This document shows, in pieces, positions 15,853-22,586 of a DNA stretch of 28,436 bases. The DNA is from JBFMFE01 sp040752295 (GTDB lineage Bacteria > UBP15 > UBA6099 > JBFMBQ01). The notes under the pieces are model-generated. The model did not search any database and was not told the origin of the DNA. It worked only from the letters and a program-made list of their open reading frames with translations. Location: contig JBFMFE010000059.1 in the NCBI GenBank assembly GCA_040752295.1, positions 1 through 28,436 of the forward strand, written 5' to 3'. The number at the start of each line of letters is the position of its first letter. The stretch's first letter is position 1. The position numbers and the translations under genes are program-made.

Positions 15853-15979
15853 GCCTGTCTGCCGCCTGCCTGTGCCGCAGCCGTCACCTGTCTGCGTGCC
15901 TGTCTGCCGCCTGCCTGCCGCCCCAGCGGGGCAGGCACGCGGCACAGGCAGGCATCGCGCAGGCAGGCGGCAGACAGGC
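15853..15979. repeat. GCCTGCCTG-type palindromic repeat cluster within a 552-bp gene-free stretch
   Basis: The gap 15656-16207 holds no gene before the tRNA. A 20-bp unit made of GCCTGTCTGC and CGCCTGCCTG occurs directly at 15853-15872 and 15898-15917 and inverted at 15960-15979, all identical. A second inverted pair of 15 bp links 15864-15878 with 15939-15953. The whole could fold into a long cruciform. A related palindrome lies at 22434-22466. Such elements are known as dispersed intergenic repeats in many bacterial genomes; whether they are mobile is unknown. The stretch 15656-15850 shows nothing clear. A weak minus-strand TTGATT...AAATAT pair near 16010-16036 could serve the phosphodiesterase gene. 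Confidence 0.75.
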
Positions 15980-16047
15980 ATCTCCGTATGCCGCCGCCGA
16001 ATTTGATATTTTTGACTTCTTTCACCAGAATCAATGATGGATAAGCC

Positions 16048-16069
16048 CGAAACCCGTTTCGGGGTTTCG
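16048..16069. repeat. Inverted repeat abutting the tRNA-Pro promoter
   Basis: CGAAACCC and GGGTTTCG form a perfect 8-bp inverted repeat with a 6-nt spacer that ends exactly where the -35 box of the putative tRNA promoter begins. It could be a regulator binding site or a terminator stem. There is no T-run. Confidence 0.4.
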
Positions 16070-16099
16070 TTGACGTTCCGGCGCGTCGGGCGATACAAT
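16070..16099 (+). promoter_or_regulatory. Putative sigma70 promoter for tRNA-Pro
   Basis: TTGACG (16070-16075) and TACAAT (16094-16099) are 18 bp apart. The predicted start near 16106 leaves a leader of about 100 nt before the tRNA, longer than usual for a tRNA gene. No other + strand gene follows within reach. Confidence 0.5.
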
Positions 16100-16207
16100 T
16101 GTTTTGGGGATAAGGGAGTCAGGGGATCGAGTGGCTGGCGGGAACGGAAAACCGGCGTCGTTCTGATCCACCGACTTCCTGGGGCTGGGGGATCGTACTC
16201 AACGGAG

Positions 16208-16282
16208 CGGGAAGTGGCGCAGCCCGGTGAGCGCGCCTGCCTTGGGAGCAGGAGGTCGCGGGTTCAAATCCCGCCTTCCCGA
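16208..16282 (+). tRNA. tRNA-Pro (anticodon TGG)
   Basis: A complete 75-nt cloverleaf. The acceptor stem CGGGAAG (16208-16214) pairs with CTTCCCG (16275-16281), with discriminator A at 16282. The anticodon stem CCTGC/GCAGG encloses CTTGGGA with anticodon TGG. The T arm GCGGG-TTCAAAT-CCCGC is at 16258-16274. CCA is not encoded (the next bases are TAG). The D arm reads GGCGCAGCCCGGTGAGCGCGCC. It reads the CCN proline codons, CCA best. The 3' trailer is unusual: its 14-nt antisense and duplicated tRNA 3' end are described separately. Confidence 0.96.
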
Positions 16283-16285
16283 TAG

Positions 16286-16312
16286 AAAAGAGCCGGCAGG
16301 CTCGTTTGTTTT
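16286..16312 (+). terminator. Intrinsic terminator of tRNA-Pro
   Basis: GAGCC-GGCA-GGCTC (16290-16303), preceded by four A residues and followed by GTTTGTTTT, sits 7 bp after the tRNA. The right arm also overlaps another possible stem, CTCGTT (16301-16306) with AACGAG (16313-16318), so two folds compete. Confidence 0.6.
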
Positions 16313-16316
16313 AACG

Positions 16317-16330
16317 AGGCGGGATTTGAA
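16317..16330 (+). repeat. 14-nt perfect antisense of the tRNA-Pro T arm
   Basis: AGGCGGGATTTGAA is the exact reverse complement of 16263-16276, which covers the T loop, the 3' side of the T stem and the first acceptor-strand bases of the tRNA. Twelve of these bases can also pair with the second tRNA-3'-end copy (16433-16444). Confidence 0.75.
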
Positions 16331-16334
16331 AGGG

Positions 16335-16364
16335 AAAAAGCGGCAGCCGGCGGCTGCGTTTTTT
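16335..16364 (+). terminator. Second intrinsic terminator downstream of tRNA-Pro
   Basis: GCAGCC-GGC-GGCTGC (16343-16357), preceded by an A-run and followed by GTTTTTT, is a textbook rho-independent terminator. It lies between the antisense 14-mer and the second copy of the tRNA 3' end. Confidence 0.65.
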
Positions 16365-16370
16365 CAGGAC

Positions 16371-16434
16371 GGAAAAACAGCTTTTTCCCATGGTCAAGAG
16401 GAGAGAGGCAGGAGGGCGAACGAGCTCTTGACCA
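16371..16434. repeat. Two further hairpins in the tRNA-Pro trailer region
   Basis: GGAAAAA/TTTTTCC (16371-16377 and 16382-16388) forms a 7-bp stem with a 4-nt loop. TGGTCAAGAG/CTCTTGACCA (16391-16400 and 16425-16434) is a perfect 10-bp inverted repeat with a 24-nt purine-rich loop. The right arm of the second one runs into the duplicated tRNA end. Confidence 0.7.
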
Positions 16435-16451
16435 AATCCCGCCTTCCCGAT
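16433..16451 (+). repeat. Direct copy of the tRNA-Pro 3' end (att-like)
   Basis: The 19 bases 16433-16451 are identical to 16265-16283, covering the T-loop end, T stem, acceptor strand, discriminator and one following base of tRNA-Pro. Duplicated tRNA 3' ends are the classical mark of integrase-type attachment sites. Only 168 bp separates the copies, and no integrase is present, so this could be a scar left by an excised element or a functional part of the trailer. Confidence 0.75.
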
Positions 16452-16598
16452 GAAATAACTTCTTCAGGACGCTTTTATAACCGTTCAGTTTGAGGTCTGG
16501 TCTGGCGAAACCCGCGCGGGCGAGTCTGCGTTCGCGTTTTCGCGCCTCCCGCCCGATGCCGGCAGCCGGCGCCCGGTATGCGGCCGGTGGCACGCGGC

Positions 16599-18272
16599 TC
16601 ACGGCTGGGACATGGCAAGAACCGCCTGAAGGTTCGTTGGCGCCAGGTCCTCGGCGTCTATGATCACGTCCACGACGACCGGCTCGTCCGCCTCCATCGC
16701 CTCTTTCACGAGAGGCTGAACTTCGTCGGGATTTTCGAGCCGGATGCCGAGCGCGCCGAACGACCGCGCCAGAAGCGCGAAATCGGGGTTGGAGTGGAGC
16801 GTGCCGTGCACGCGCCCCATGAGCTGCAGCTTCTGGCGGAAGAGGAGAACGCGGTAGGCGTTGTCGTTGAACACGAATATCTTGACCGGGATTTTCTCCC
16901 TCACGGCGGTCTCGAGGTCCTGAAACGCCATGAGCGCGTCGCCGTCGCCGAGTATCGCGACCGCCCTTCGCTCCGGTCTCAGCAGCTTCGCCGCGATGCA
17001 CGCAGCCATTCCGAAACCCATCGCGCCGAAATTGACCGCGGACATGAACGTGAGCGGCGCGCGGCACGGTATGTGCGCCATCGGATAGAGAAGGTGCATC
17101 CCCGCGCCCACCGTCACTATGTCCTCGGGTTCCATGTATTTCGCTATCTCGCGGCAGACGAACCCGCCGGGGAGCGGCTTGCGCGCGGCGGCGCCGGCGT
17201 CAATCATCTGCCTCCACGTCTTTTTCGGCTGCTCGAATGACGCGAACCACTCCCGGCGCTCGGGCGGCTCGCCTTCGCCCGACATCGCCAGCGCCTTCTC
17301 TAAAAATTTCCCGGCGTCGGCGCGTATGTCTCTTTTCAGCAGTATCCCGGGCAGATTGTGCCCGGGGTCCAGGTTCACCGTCGCGCATTCCGCCTGTATG
17401 CGCAGCGTGTACTCGTACGTCGTCATGTCCGACAGGGTGCACCCGACGGCGAGTATGAAGTCCGCGTTCTGCACGGCGTGGTCGGCGACGGGCGTTCCCC
17501 CGCCGAACCCGCAGCGCCCCAGGCACAGGTCGTGCGTCTCCGGGACCGTCCCCCTCCCGTTGCCCGTCGTGACCACCGGCAGGTTCCACCTCTGCGCGAA
17601 CTCCACCGCGAGGCGTGAGGCGCGGGCGCAGGCGATGCCCGCCCCCGCGAGGAAAAGCGGCTTCCGCGCGCTTCGGATGGCGTCGAGGGCGAGCGCGACG
17701 TCCTCCTCCGGCGGAGCGGGCGCCGCCGGCTTGTCGGGCGGCTTGATTTCGGGTGCTTCCGCAGCCGGTTCCATCCACACGTCCTCGGGCACCTCCAGCA
17801 GCGCGGGACCCGGCGGCGGTCCGAGCGCCGCCGCGTATGCCGCGCGGAACGTCTCAGGCATGTCCGCCGCGCTCTCCACGCGGAACACGCCGCGGCAGAT
17901 GGGCGCGAAGACCCTCAGGTGGTCCACCTCGAGCATGCCGTCCGCGCCGCGGAGCTTGCGCTTCACGGCGCCGGTCACGGCGAGCGCGGGCGAGCAGTCC
18001 TTGGCGGCGTTCGTCAGGCTGATCAGCGAGTTGAGCGCGCCGGGACCCGAGTGGAGGAGGACGACCCCCGGCTTGCCCGTCAGTCTGCCCTCCACGTCCG
18101 CCATCGTCGCCGCCACCTGCTCGTGGCGGCACGATATGTACCGCAGCCCGTCGCGCACGTCATAGAGCGCGTCCATGAAGACCACGTTCGACGTGCCGAT
18201 TATGCCGTAGATGCGTTCCACTCCCGCGGCAAGCATGCTTTCCGCGAGCAGTCTTGCGCCGGATGATGTCAT
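16599..18272 (-). CDS. ThDP-dependent enzyme of the acetolactate synthase family
   Basis: A 557-residue enzyme with the three-domain layout of acetohydroxyacid synthase relatives. The N-terminal PYR domain (1-170) has the catalytic Glu51 in CRHEQVAATMA and HSGPGALN. The central domain covers about 190-330. The C-terminal PP domain (370-540) has the ThDP/Mg motif from GDG (442-444) to NDN (469-471). Relatives include acetolactate synthase, glyoxylate carboligase, sulfoacetaldehyde acetyltransferase and phosphonopyruvate decarboxylase; the sequence alone does not tell which. No small regulatory subunit (ilvN) follows, which argues against biosynthetic acetolactate synthase. It lies 92 bp after a 2-hydroxyacid dehydrogenase on the same strand, so the two may act in one pathway on a 2-oxo/2-hydroxy acid. 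A GGGAGGA ribosome binding site precedes the ATG. Confidence 0.88.
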   Translation of the reverse strand: MTSSGARLLAESMLAAGVERIYGIIGTSNVVFMDALYDVRDGLRYISCRHEQVAATMADVEGRLTGKPGVVLLHSGPGALNSLISLTNAAKDCSPALAVTGAVKRKLRGADGMLEVDHLRVFAPICRGVFRVESAADMPETFRAAYAAALGPPPGPALLEVPEDVWMEPAAEAPEIKPPDKPAAPAPPEEDVALALDAIRSARKPLFLAGAGIACARASRLAVEFAQRWNLPVVTTGNGRGTVPETHDLCLGRCGFGGGTPVADHAVQNADFILAVGCTLSDMTTYEYTLRIQAECATVNLDPGHNLPGILLKRDIRADAGKFLEKALAMSGEGEPPERREWFASFEQPKKTWRQMIDAGAAARKPLPGGFVCREIAKYMEPEDIVTVGAGMHLLYPMAHIPCRAPLTFMSAVNFGAMGFGMAACIAAKLLRPERRAVAILGDGDALMAFQDLETAVREKIPVKIFVFNDNAYRVLLFRQKLQLMGRVHGTLHSNPDFALLARSFGALGIRLENPDEVQPLVKEAMEADEPVVVDVIIDAEDLAPTNLQAVLAMSQP

Positions 18273-18364
18273 TTCAGTTCCTCCCGCCCGTCGTGTCCGC
18301 GCCGGCGCTTTGCGTCCGGCTGCCGTTGTCGGGTTTGTGTTGACCCGGCGTGCGCCGCCGGGGA

Positions 18365-19354
18365 TCAGGGCACGCCGTTCACGACGTGGAGCGGTTTTTC
18401 GCCCCTGAGTACGCGCGCGACGTTTTCGATCGCGGTGTTTATGATTCGCTGGCGGGCTTCGTTCGTGGCGCCGGCGATGTGCGGCGTGAGTATGGCGTTC
18501 TCTATGCCGAGCAGGGGGTTGTCGGCGGCGATCGGCTCCGCGCGAAAAACGTCAATGCCTGCCCCGGCGAGCCGTTTGCCCTTCAGCGCCTCGGCGAGCG
18601 CGTGCTCGTCAACGACCTCGCCGCGCGCGACGTTTATGAGCACCGCCGAGCTTTTCATCATCTTCAGCCGCCCGGCGTTGATCATCCCGTTCGTCTCTTC
18701 CGTGAGCGGCACGTGTATGCTCACCACGTCCGACGCGCGGAGGAGGTCTTCGAGGGGTTTGTAAGCGACGTTCAGGGATTTTTCCGTTTCCTCGTCCAGG
18801 CGCGCGACGTCGTAGTAGAGTTTTTTTACTCCGAACGGTTCGAGGCGCCTTGCCACCTCCCTGCCGATGCGCCCCATGCCGACGATGCCGAATGTCTTCC
18901 CGTGGATTTCGAAGACGCCTTTCGTCCATATCATCTCGTCCTGCGCCCATCTGCCCGCGTGCGTTTGCTGGTCCGCGTACCTGACCCTTTTCATGAGGGC
19001 GAGGGCGAGCATCACCGTGTGCTCGGCGACCGCGATGTCGTTCGCCCCCGCCGTGTTTGCGACCGGTATCCCCGCTCTCGCGCACGCCTCGACGGCGATG
19101 TGCTGGTACCCCACGCTCGGCTGCTGGATCAGCCTCGCTTTTTTCGCCGCCGCCGCGATCTCGGGCGTGATGGGATTCACGAACGAGTAATCGCCGAGTA
19201 TCACGTCCGCGTCCGCGACAAGCCCCGCAATCCCTTCCGCGTCCAGCCCCTCTATACCGGCAACGTTCACCATGACCCCCGCGTTCGCCGCCACAAGACC
19301 CTGTATCACCTGCGGCGGCAGGGGCGACATGCTCACGATCTTCGGAACGCTCAT
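18365..19354 (-). CDS. D-2-hydroxyacid dehydrogenase (phosphoglycerate dehydrogenase-like)
   Basis: A 329-residue NAD-dependent dehydrogenase. The substrate domain is formed by the two ends (1-105 and about 300-329). The Rossmann domain has GMGRIG (159-164), with D182 at the end of the second strand, favouring NAD over NADP. The catalytic triad is complete: R244 in NVARGEVVD, E273 in DVFRAEP and H292 in TPHIAGAT. There is no ACT or other regulatory domain, so it is the short form, as in hydroxypyruvate/glyoxylate reductases or type III phosphoglycerate dehydrogenases. It precedes the ThDP enzyme and probably shares its transcript. A GGGGGAG ribosome binding site precedes the ATG. The exact substrate is not decidable by eye. 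Confidence 0.9.
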   Translation of the reverse strand: MSVPKIVSMSPLPPQVIQGLVAANAGVMVNVAGIEGLDAEGIAGLVADADVILGDYSFVNPITPEIAAAAKKARLIQQPSVGYQHIAVEACARAGIPVANTAGANDIAVAEHTVMLALALMKRVRYADQQTHAGRWAQDEMIWTKGVFEIHGKTFGIVGMGRIGREVARRLEPFGVKKLYYDVARLDEETEKSLNVAYKPLEDLLRASDVVSIHVPLTEETNGMINAGRLKMMKSSAVLINVARGEVVDEHALAEALKGKRLAGAGIDVFRAEPIAADNPLLGIENAILTPHIAGATNEARQRIINTAIENVARVLRGEKPLHVVNGVP

Positions 19355-19388
19355 GCGCTCTCCCCCCGTCCCGTATGTAAGATATGCA

Positions 19389-19394
19389 ATTATA
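19389..19394 (-). promoter_or_regulatory. -10 box upstream of the dehydrogenase-ThDP pair
   Basis: A perfect TATAAT on the minus strand lies 35 bp before the ATG at 19354. The -35 position (TTCCGC, 17 bp upstream) matches poorly, so the promoter may need an activator. Confidence 0.45.
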
Positions 19395-19470
19395 ACCGCT
19401 TGCTTTGCGGGGCGGAAGGACGCGATTTCACGCTGGTGTCATGTCAACGGTCATATGTCGCGCTGAAAAA

Positions 19471-19567
19471 CGAATATCGAATAACGAACAAGGAATGTCG
19501 AATGATGAAGTTTTTCCTGCATTTTCCTTCGATATTCCGCGGTTTGCTGTTCGATATTCGACATTCG
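19471..19567. repeat. CGAATATCG-type inverted repeat element in a 401-bp gene-free stretch
   Basis: Between 19355 and 19755 no gene is visible. CGAATATCG (19471-19479) and GAATGTCGAAT (19493-19503) recur in reverse complement as CGATATTCG (19552-19560) and ATTCGACATTC (19556-19566), making an AT-rich imperfect palindrome of about 97 bp in otherwise GC-rich DNA. Such TCGAATA arrays are known dispersed repeats in many bacterial genomes. The rest (19568-19755) shows only the hairpin listed next. Confidence 0.7.
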
Positions 19568-19713
19568 ATTTATCACGCCCTGCTGTTCTGTTCAGCGTGG
19601 TACGGCGACCCCGCCCTGCAATTATATAACAGGCTCGAATACGGCACTTTATGGTTGATGCGACACTGGAGAAAAATCGGGTTCAGGCTCTGTTCAAATC
19701 TTCATAAGTATAA

Positions 19714-19734
19714 GAGCCGCCCGGTCGGCGGTTC
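19714..19734 (-). terminator. Possible terminator of the trkH-trkA operon
   Basis: An inverted repeat GAGCCGCC/GGCGGTTC with a 5-nt loop lies 22 bp past the trkA stop. On the minus strand it is followed by TTATACTT, which is only moderately T-rich, and the stem has one mismatch in that orientation. Confidence 0.35.
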
Positions 19735-19755
19735 ACAGCGCCGGGATGAAGGGGG

Positions 19756-20403
19756 TCAGGCTTTCTTGATCTTGGAGATGTTTTCGGGCGGACCCGATAC
19801 AAGCAGTTCGTCGCCGTTTTTCAGAGCGTCGTCGGCGCCCGGCGCGCCGTTTATCCTGCCGCCGCGCTTGACGGCGACGACGTTTATGCCGAACCTGTTG
19901 CGAAGCTGCAACTCGCGGAGGGTCTTTCCGATCATGTTCTCGCTTGCAAGCACCTCGACGATGCTGAAACTCTCGCCGAAGTCCAGGAAGTCAATCAGGT
20001 CCGGGTTGGTGATTGACCTTGCCAGCTTGCGCCCCATTTCCGCCTCGGGGTAGATGATCCTGTCGGCGCCTATCTTCTCGAGTATCAGACCGTGGTACCT
20101 GTTTATAGCCCTCGCGGTGACGTTTTCGACGCCGATTTCCTTGAGCATGAGCGTGGTCAGGATCGACGCCTCGACGTTGTGCCCGATGCCGACGATGGCG
20201 GTTTTGAAGTTCATTATGCCGGCGTCAGCGAGCGCTTCGCGGTTGGTCGCGTCCATGATGAGGGCGTGCGTGACGTGGTCAACGATCTCGTTGACGGCGC
20301 TTTCGTCGGAGTCAACGGCGAGGACTTCGATGCCGAGCTTCGTGAGCTCGATGCACACGGCGTGTCCGAAACGCCCCATTCCTATTACGACGACCTTTTT
20401 CAT
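19756..20403 (-). CDS. trkA: TrkA/KtrA potassium transport regulatory subunit
   Basis: A 215-residue cytoplasmic RCK protein that gates the TrkH channel in response to nucleotides. The RCK_N Rossmann domain (1-125) begins KKVVVIGMGRFG (GxGxxG nucleotide loop), with an acidic residue in LAVDSDE at the end of strand 2. The RCK_C domain (about 130-215) contains SIVEVLASENMIGKTLRELQLR and ends GDELLVSGPPENI. The single RCK pair matches KtrA rather than the double-length E. coli TrkA. I start at the ATG at 20403, 9 nt inside a GTG at 20412, because an AGGATAGG ribosome binding site fits it. It follows trkH directly and is surely co-transcribed. Confidence 0.93.
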   Translation of the reverse strand: MKKVVVIGMGRFGHAVCIELTKLGIEVLAVDSDESAVNEIVDHVTHALIMDATNREALADAGIMNFKTAIVGIGHNVEASILTTLMLKEIGVENVTARAINRYHGLILEKIGADRIIYPEAEMGRKLARSITNPDLIDFLDFGESFSIVEVLASENMIGKTLRELQLRNRFGINVVAVKRGGRINGAPGADDALKNGDELLVSGPPENISKIKKA

Positions 20404-20412
20404 GTTGAGCAC

Positions 20413-21777
20413 CTATCCTATCATGATTTTTCCCTCCGGGAAGCGGAAGGACTGTTTCTTTTCCCTTTCGATTAAAGCCATGACGATGGACACGGGTCCT
20501 ATGCGCCCGCAGAACATGGCAAGTATGATGAAGCATTTTTCGGCCGGAGCGAGCTGCGGGGTGATGCCGGTGGAGAGACCTACCGTGCCGGCGGCGGACA
20601 ACACTTCGAAGAGGGTGGCGGCGATACCGAAGCTCTTCACGCACAGCATGAGGACGGTGACGGACGCGACCAGCATCAGGTAGATTACGGCCACGGTGAA
20701 CGCCCGCATGAGGAGTTCGTCGCTGAGCCTGCGTCTGAACACGTTTACGTCTCTCTTCCCCCTGACGACCGCCCAGGCGGCGGCGAGCAGTACCCCGAAG
20801 GTCGTGGTCTTGACGCCGCCGCCCGTTCCACCCGGCGACGCGCCGATGAACATCAGGATCATCATCAGGAAGAGTGCGGCGGCGGAAAGCCGCCCTATGA
20901 CGACGGTGTTGAACCCGGCGGTGCGGGCGGTTACGGACTGGAAGACCGATTCGAGGGCGAGGTCGGCAAGGCTGCTGTCGCGGTGGAGGTCGAGGTTGTG
21001 GAGGTACTCGAACGCTAAGAGTCCGGCGGCGCCTAAGAATATGAGCGCGGCGGTCATCACGAGGGCGAGCCGGGCGTGCACGCTCAGCTTCCGGGCGCGG
21101 CGGTATTCGATAAGCTCGATCAGGACGGGGAAGCCGATGCCCCCCGCGACGATCAGGACGCAGAACGTGATGTTCATGAACGCGTCCGAATGGTACCGCA
21201 CGAGGCTGTCGGAAAACAGGGAGAAGCCCGCGTTGCAGAACGCGGATATCGAATGGAAAACCGCGAGCCAGGCGGCTTCGGAAAGCGGGAAACTGCGCGC
21301 GAAACCGGCTAAAAGCAGGAGCGCCCCGGCTCCCTCGATCACCGCGGTGAGCAGGAAGATTAGTTTCGCGATGAAGAACAGGTTCCTGTAGGTCAGGCGG
21401 TTGAGGGCTTCCTTCAGAAGCATGTGAAAACGCATGGATACAGTCCCGCCGGTGTACGCCACAAGCAGCGTGGAGAAGGTCATGATCCCGAGTCCACCAA
21501 CCTGGATCAATATGAGTATCACAACCTGTCCAAAGGTGGAGAAGCGCGTGCCCGTGTCAACCGTGACGAGACCCGTGACGCATACGGCGGAGGTGGACGT
21601 GAAGAGCGCGTCGAGCGCGCTTACGGGTTTCCCTTTGCCGCTGACGGGCAGGCTCAGCAGGATCGCGCCGATCAGGATGGCGCTGATGAAGCCTGAGGCG
21701 AGGGCGCGGGGAGCGTTCAACGTCCTCTCGCGCCTTACTTTCCCGTGCTTGGGTTCGTCGTCCGCTTTTCGGCTCAT
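20413..21777 (-). CDS. trkH: TrkH/KtrB potassium uptake channel subunit
   Basis: A 454-residue inner-membrane potassium translocator with the fourfold M1-P-M2 layout. All four selectivity filter segments can be read: TSAVCVTGL (about 88-96), SAFCNAGFS (near 200), VTARTAGFN (near 290) and GTVGLSTGI (near 410). Each has the filter glycine. The N terminus is a short basic cytoplasmic tail (residues 1-25), followed by the first helix (ALASGFISAILIGAILLSL). Length fits KtrB/TrkH. The regulatory subunit gene follows within 10 bp. The upstream region has no recognisable c-di-AMP riboswitch, and I found no convincing promoter. Confidence 0.95.
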   Translation of the reverse strand: MSRKADDEPKHGKVRRERTLNAPRALASGFISAILIGAILLSLPVSGKGKPVSALDALFTSTSAVCVTGLVTVDTGTRFSTFGQVVILILIQVGGLGIMTFSTLLVAYTGGTVSMRFHMLLKEALNRLTYRNLFFIAKLIFLLTAVIEGAGALLLLAGFARSFPLSEAAWLAVFHSISAFCNAGFSLFSDSLVRYHSDAFMNITFCVLIVAGGIGFPVLIELIEYRRARKLSVHARLALVMTAALIFLGAAGLLAFEYLHNLDLHRDSSLADLALESVFQSVTARTAGFNTVVIGRLSAAALFLMMILMFIGASPGGTGGGVKTTTFGVLLAAAWAVVRGKRDVNVFRRRLSDELLMRAFTVAVIYLMLVASVTVLMLCVKSFGIAATLFEVLSAAGTVGLSTGITPQLAPAEKCFIILAMFCGRIGPVSIVMALIEREKKQSFRFPEGKIMIG

Positions 21778-21980
21778 TTTTCTTTCATCTCAAAGCGATC
21801 GGGAGAAATCATTCTCCTCGATATTGCACGCTGATATCCCCTGCCCCTGCCAAGCCTGTCTCTTATTTTTCATTTCCCGTTTCAATATTGATTCCAGTGC
21901 AAAAAGTCCGATTTTACCAAATTTGGGTTTCATCTATGGTTGCCATACTCCGGTGTCATTGCGAGCGGCTTCCCCACGCT

Positions 21981-22069
21981 TGTCATTGCGAGCGAAGCGA
22001 AGCAATCTCAAGTTTTTACTGGCTTTTTTTGAGATTGCTTCGGTCGCCTTCGGCTCCCTCGCAATGACA
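21981..22069. repeat. CATTGCGAG...CAATCTC palindromic element in a roughly 800-bp gene-free region
   Basis: TGTCATTGCGAG (21981-21992) pairs with CTCGCAATGACA (22058-22069), and inside that GAAGCAATCTCAA (21999-22011) pairs with TTGAGATTGCTTC (22029-22041), both perfectly. An extra half copy, TGTCATTGCGAGC, lies at 21954-21966. This is a recognised type of dispersed palindrome with GAAGCAATCTC cores, probably a MITE-like element. The surrounding gap, from the trkH start to the methyltransferase (21778-22586), holds this element, three other repeats and one promoter, but no gene. Confidence 0.8.
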
Positions 22070-22135
22070 GTCAAGACATGCTTCACTCCTGTTTTGAGCT
22101 TTTTGCGCCAGAATCAATATTACATTACAAGACAT

Positions 22136-22227
22136 CCCCGGCGGTCTGCCTCAGTGAAAAAAACATCAGCCCGGTTGTTTCCCCTCCGCATAATATGACG
22201 TCCAACTCCCGGCGCGACCACTCCCGC
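22136..22227. repeat. Long direct repeat, copy 1 (partner at 23680-23772)
   Basis: About 92 bp that match 23680-23772 except for four substitutions and one extra A in the other copy. A weaker resemblance continues to about 22300. The pair brackets the methyltransferase gene. Confidence 0.85.
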
Positions 22228-22382
22228 CATGCGAACAATGCGATAATGTTATTCCCACTTGAATCGCGCGTTAAAAAAATATAAGTCCCTGTCTTTTTTC
22301 TGTTTTACCCCTGTTTTTTCTTTCCCCTTCCGCGTCCTTTGCGCCTTTGCGGTGAAGATTTTGAAATCATTTGAAATCAGGT

Positions 22383-22410
22383 GAAATTGGGGGCACTTAT
22401 CGCTTTTCCC
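22383..22410. repeat. 28-bp direct repeat, copy 1 (partner at 23568-23595)
   Basis: Twenty-four of 28 bases match 23568-23595. The core, GGGRCACTTAYCG, is also the reverse complement of part of the 54-bp repeat at 22532-22585. Confidence 0.75.
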
Positions 22411-22433
22411 AACTGCGGAGGTCTGCCTGACGC

Positions 22434-22466
22434 GACCTGCCTGCGTTCCGCACAGGCAGGCAGGTC
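22434..22466. repeat. GCCTG-type palindrome
   Basis: GACCTGCCTG (22434-22443) and CAGGCAGGTC (22457-22466) are a perfect 10-bp inverted repeat related to the cluster at 15853-15979. It ends 6 bp before the -35 box of the methyltransferase promoter. Confidence 0.7.
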
Positions 22467-22472
22467 TGCCAA

Positions 22473-22502
22473 TTGACAAAGCGCTCAATTTCGCACTACA
22501 AT
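22473..22502 (+). promoter_or_regulatory. Promoter of the methyltransferase gene, inside a 50-bp repeat
   Basis: TTGACA (22473-22478) and TACAAT (22497-22502) are 18 bp apart, and a second TACAAT starts at 22506. The 50 bp 22473-22522 match 27136-27185, upstream of the AAA ATPase gene, at 40 positions. The predicted start near 22509 leaves a leader of about 78 nt that contains the 54-bp repeat. Confidence 0.6.
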
Positions 22503-22531
22503 CTGTACAATAATTGGAGACGAGCCGATAA

Positions 22532-22585
22532 TTATCGCTCTTCAACGCGCGTGTCAAATAAATATGGTAAGTGTCCCTGTTTTTC
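22532..22585. repeat. 54-bp direct repeat, copy 1 (partner at 23794-23847)
   Basis: Fifty of 54 bases match 23794-23847. Its GGTAAGTGTCCCT (22566-22578) is exactly inverted at 23574-23586, beyond the methyltransferase stop. It ends one base before the methyltransferase ATG, so it forms the gene's leader and leaves no room for a normal ribosome binding site. Confidence 0.85.
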
Positions 22586-22586
22586 T

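Noticed and set aside
15853..15979. CRISPR-like array of GCCTGTCTGC repeats
   Set aside because: The units are not evenly spaced, one is inverted, the spacers are themselves repeat-like and there are no cas genes.
16208..16451. tmRNA or other known structural RNA at the tRNA trailer
   Set aside because: The tRNA domain is complete in itself, and there is no tag reading frame or pseudoknot pattern of tmRNA.
21778..21960. c-di-AMP (ydaO) riboswitch upstream of trkH
   Set aside because: I could not find the conserved core bases or stem arrangement; the region is AT-rich without clear pairing.
22473..22586. 38-residue extension of the methyltransferase
   Set aside because: It would be translated from the promoter repeat and 54-bp repeat and begins with the TTG of the -35 box.
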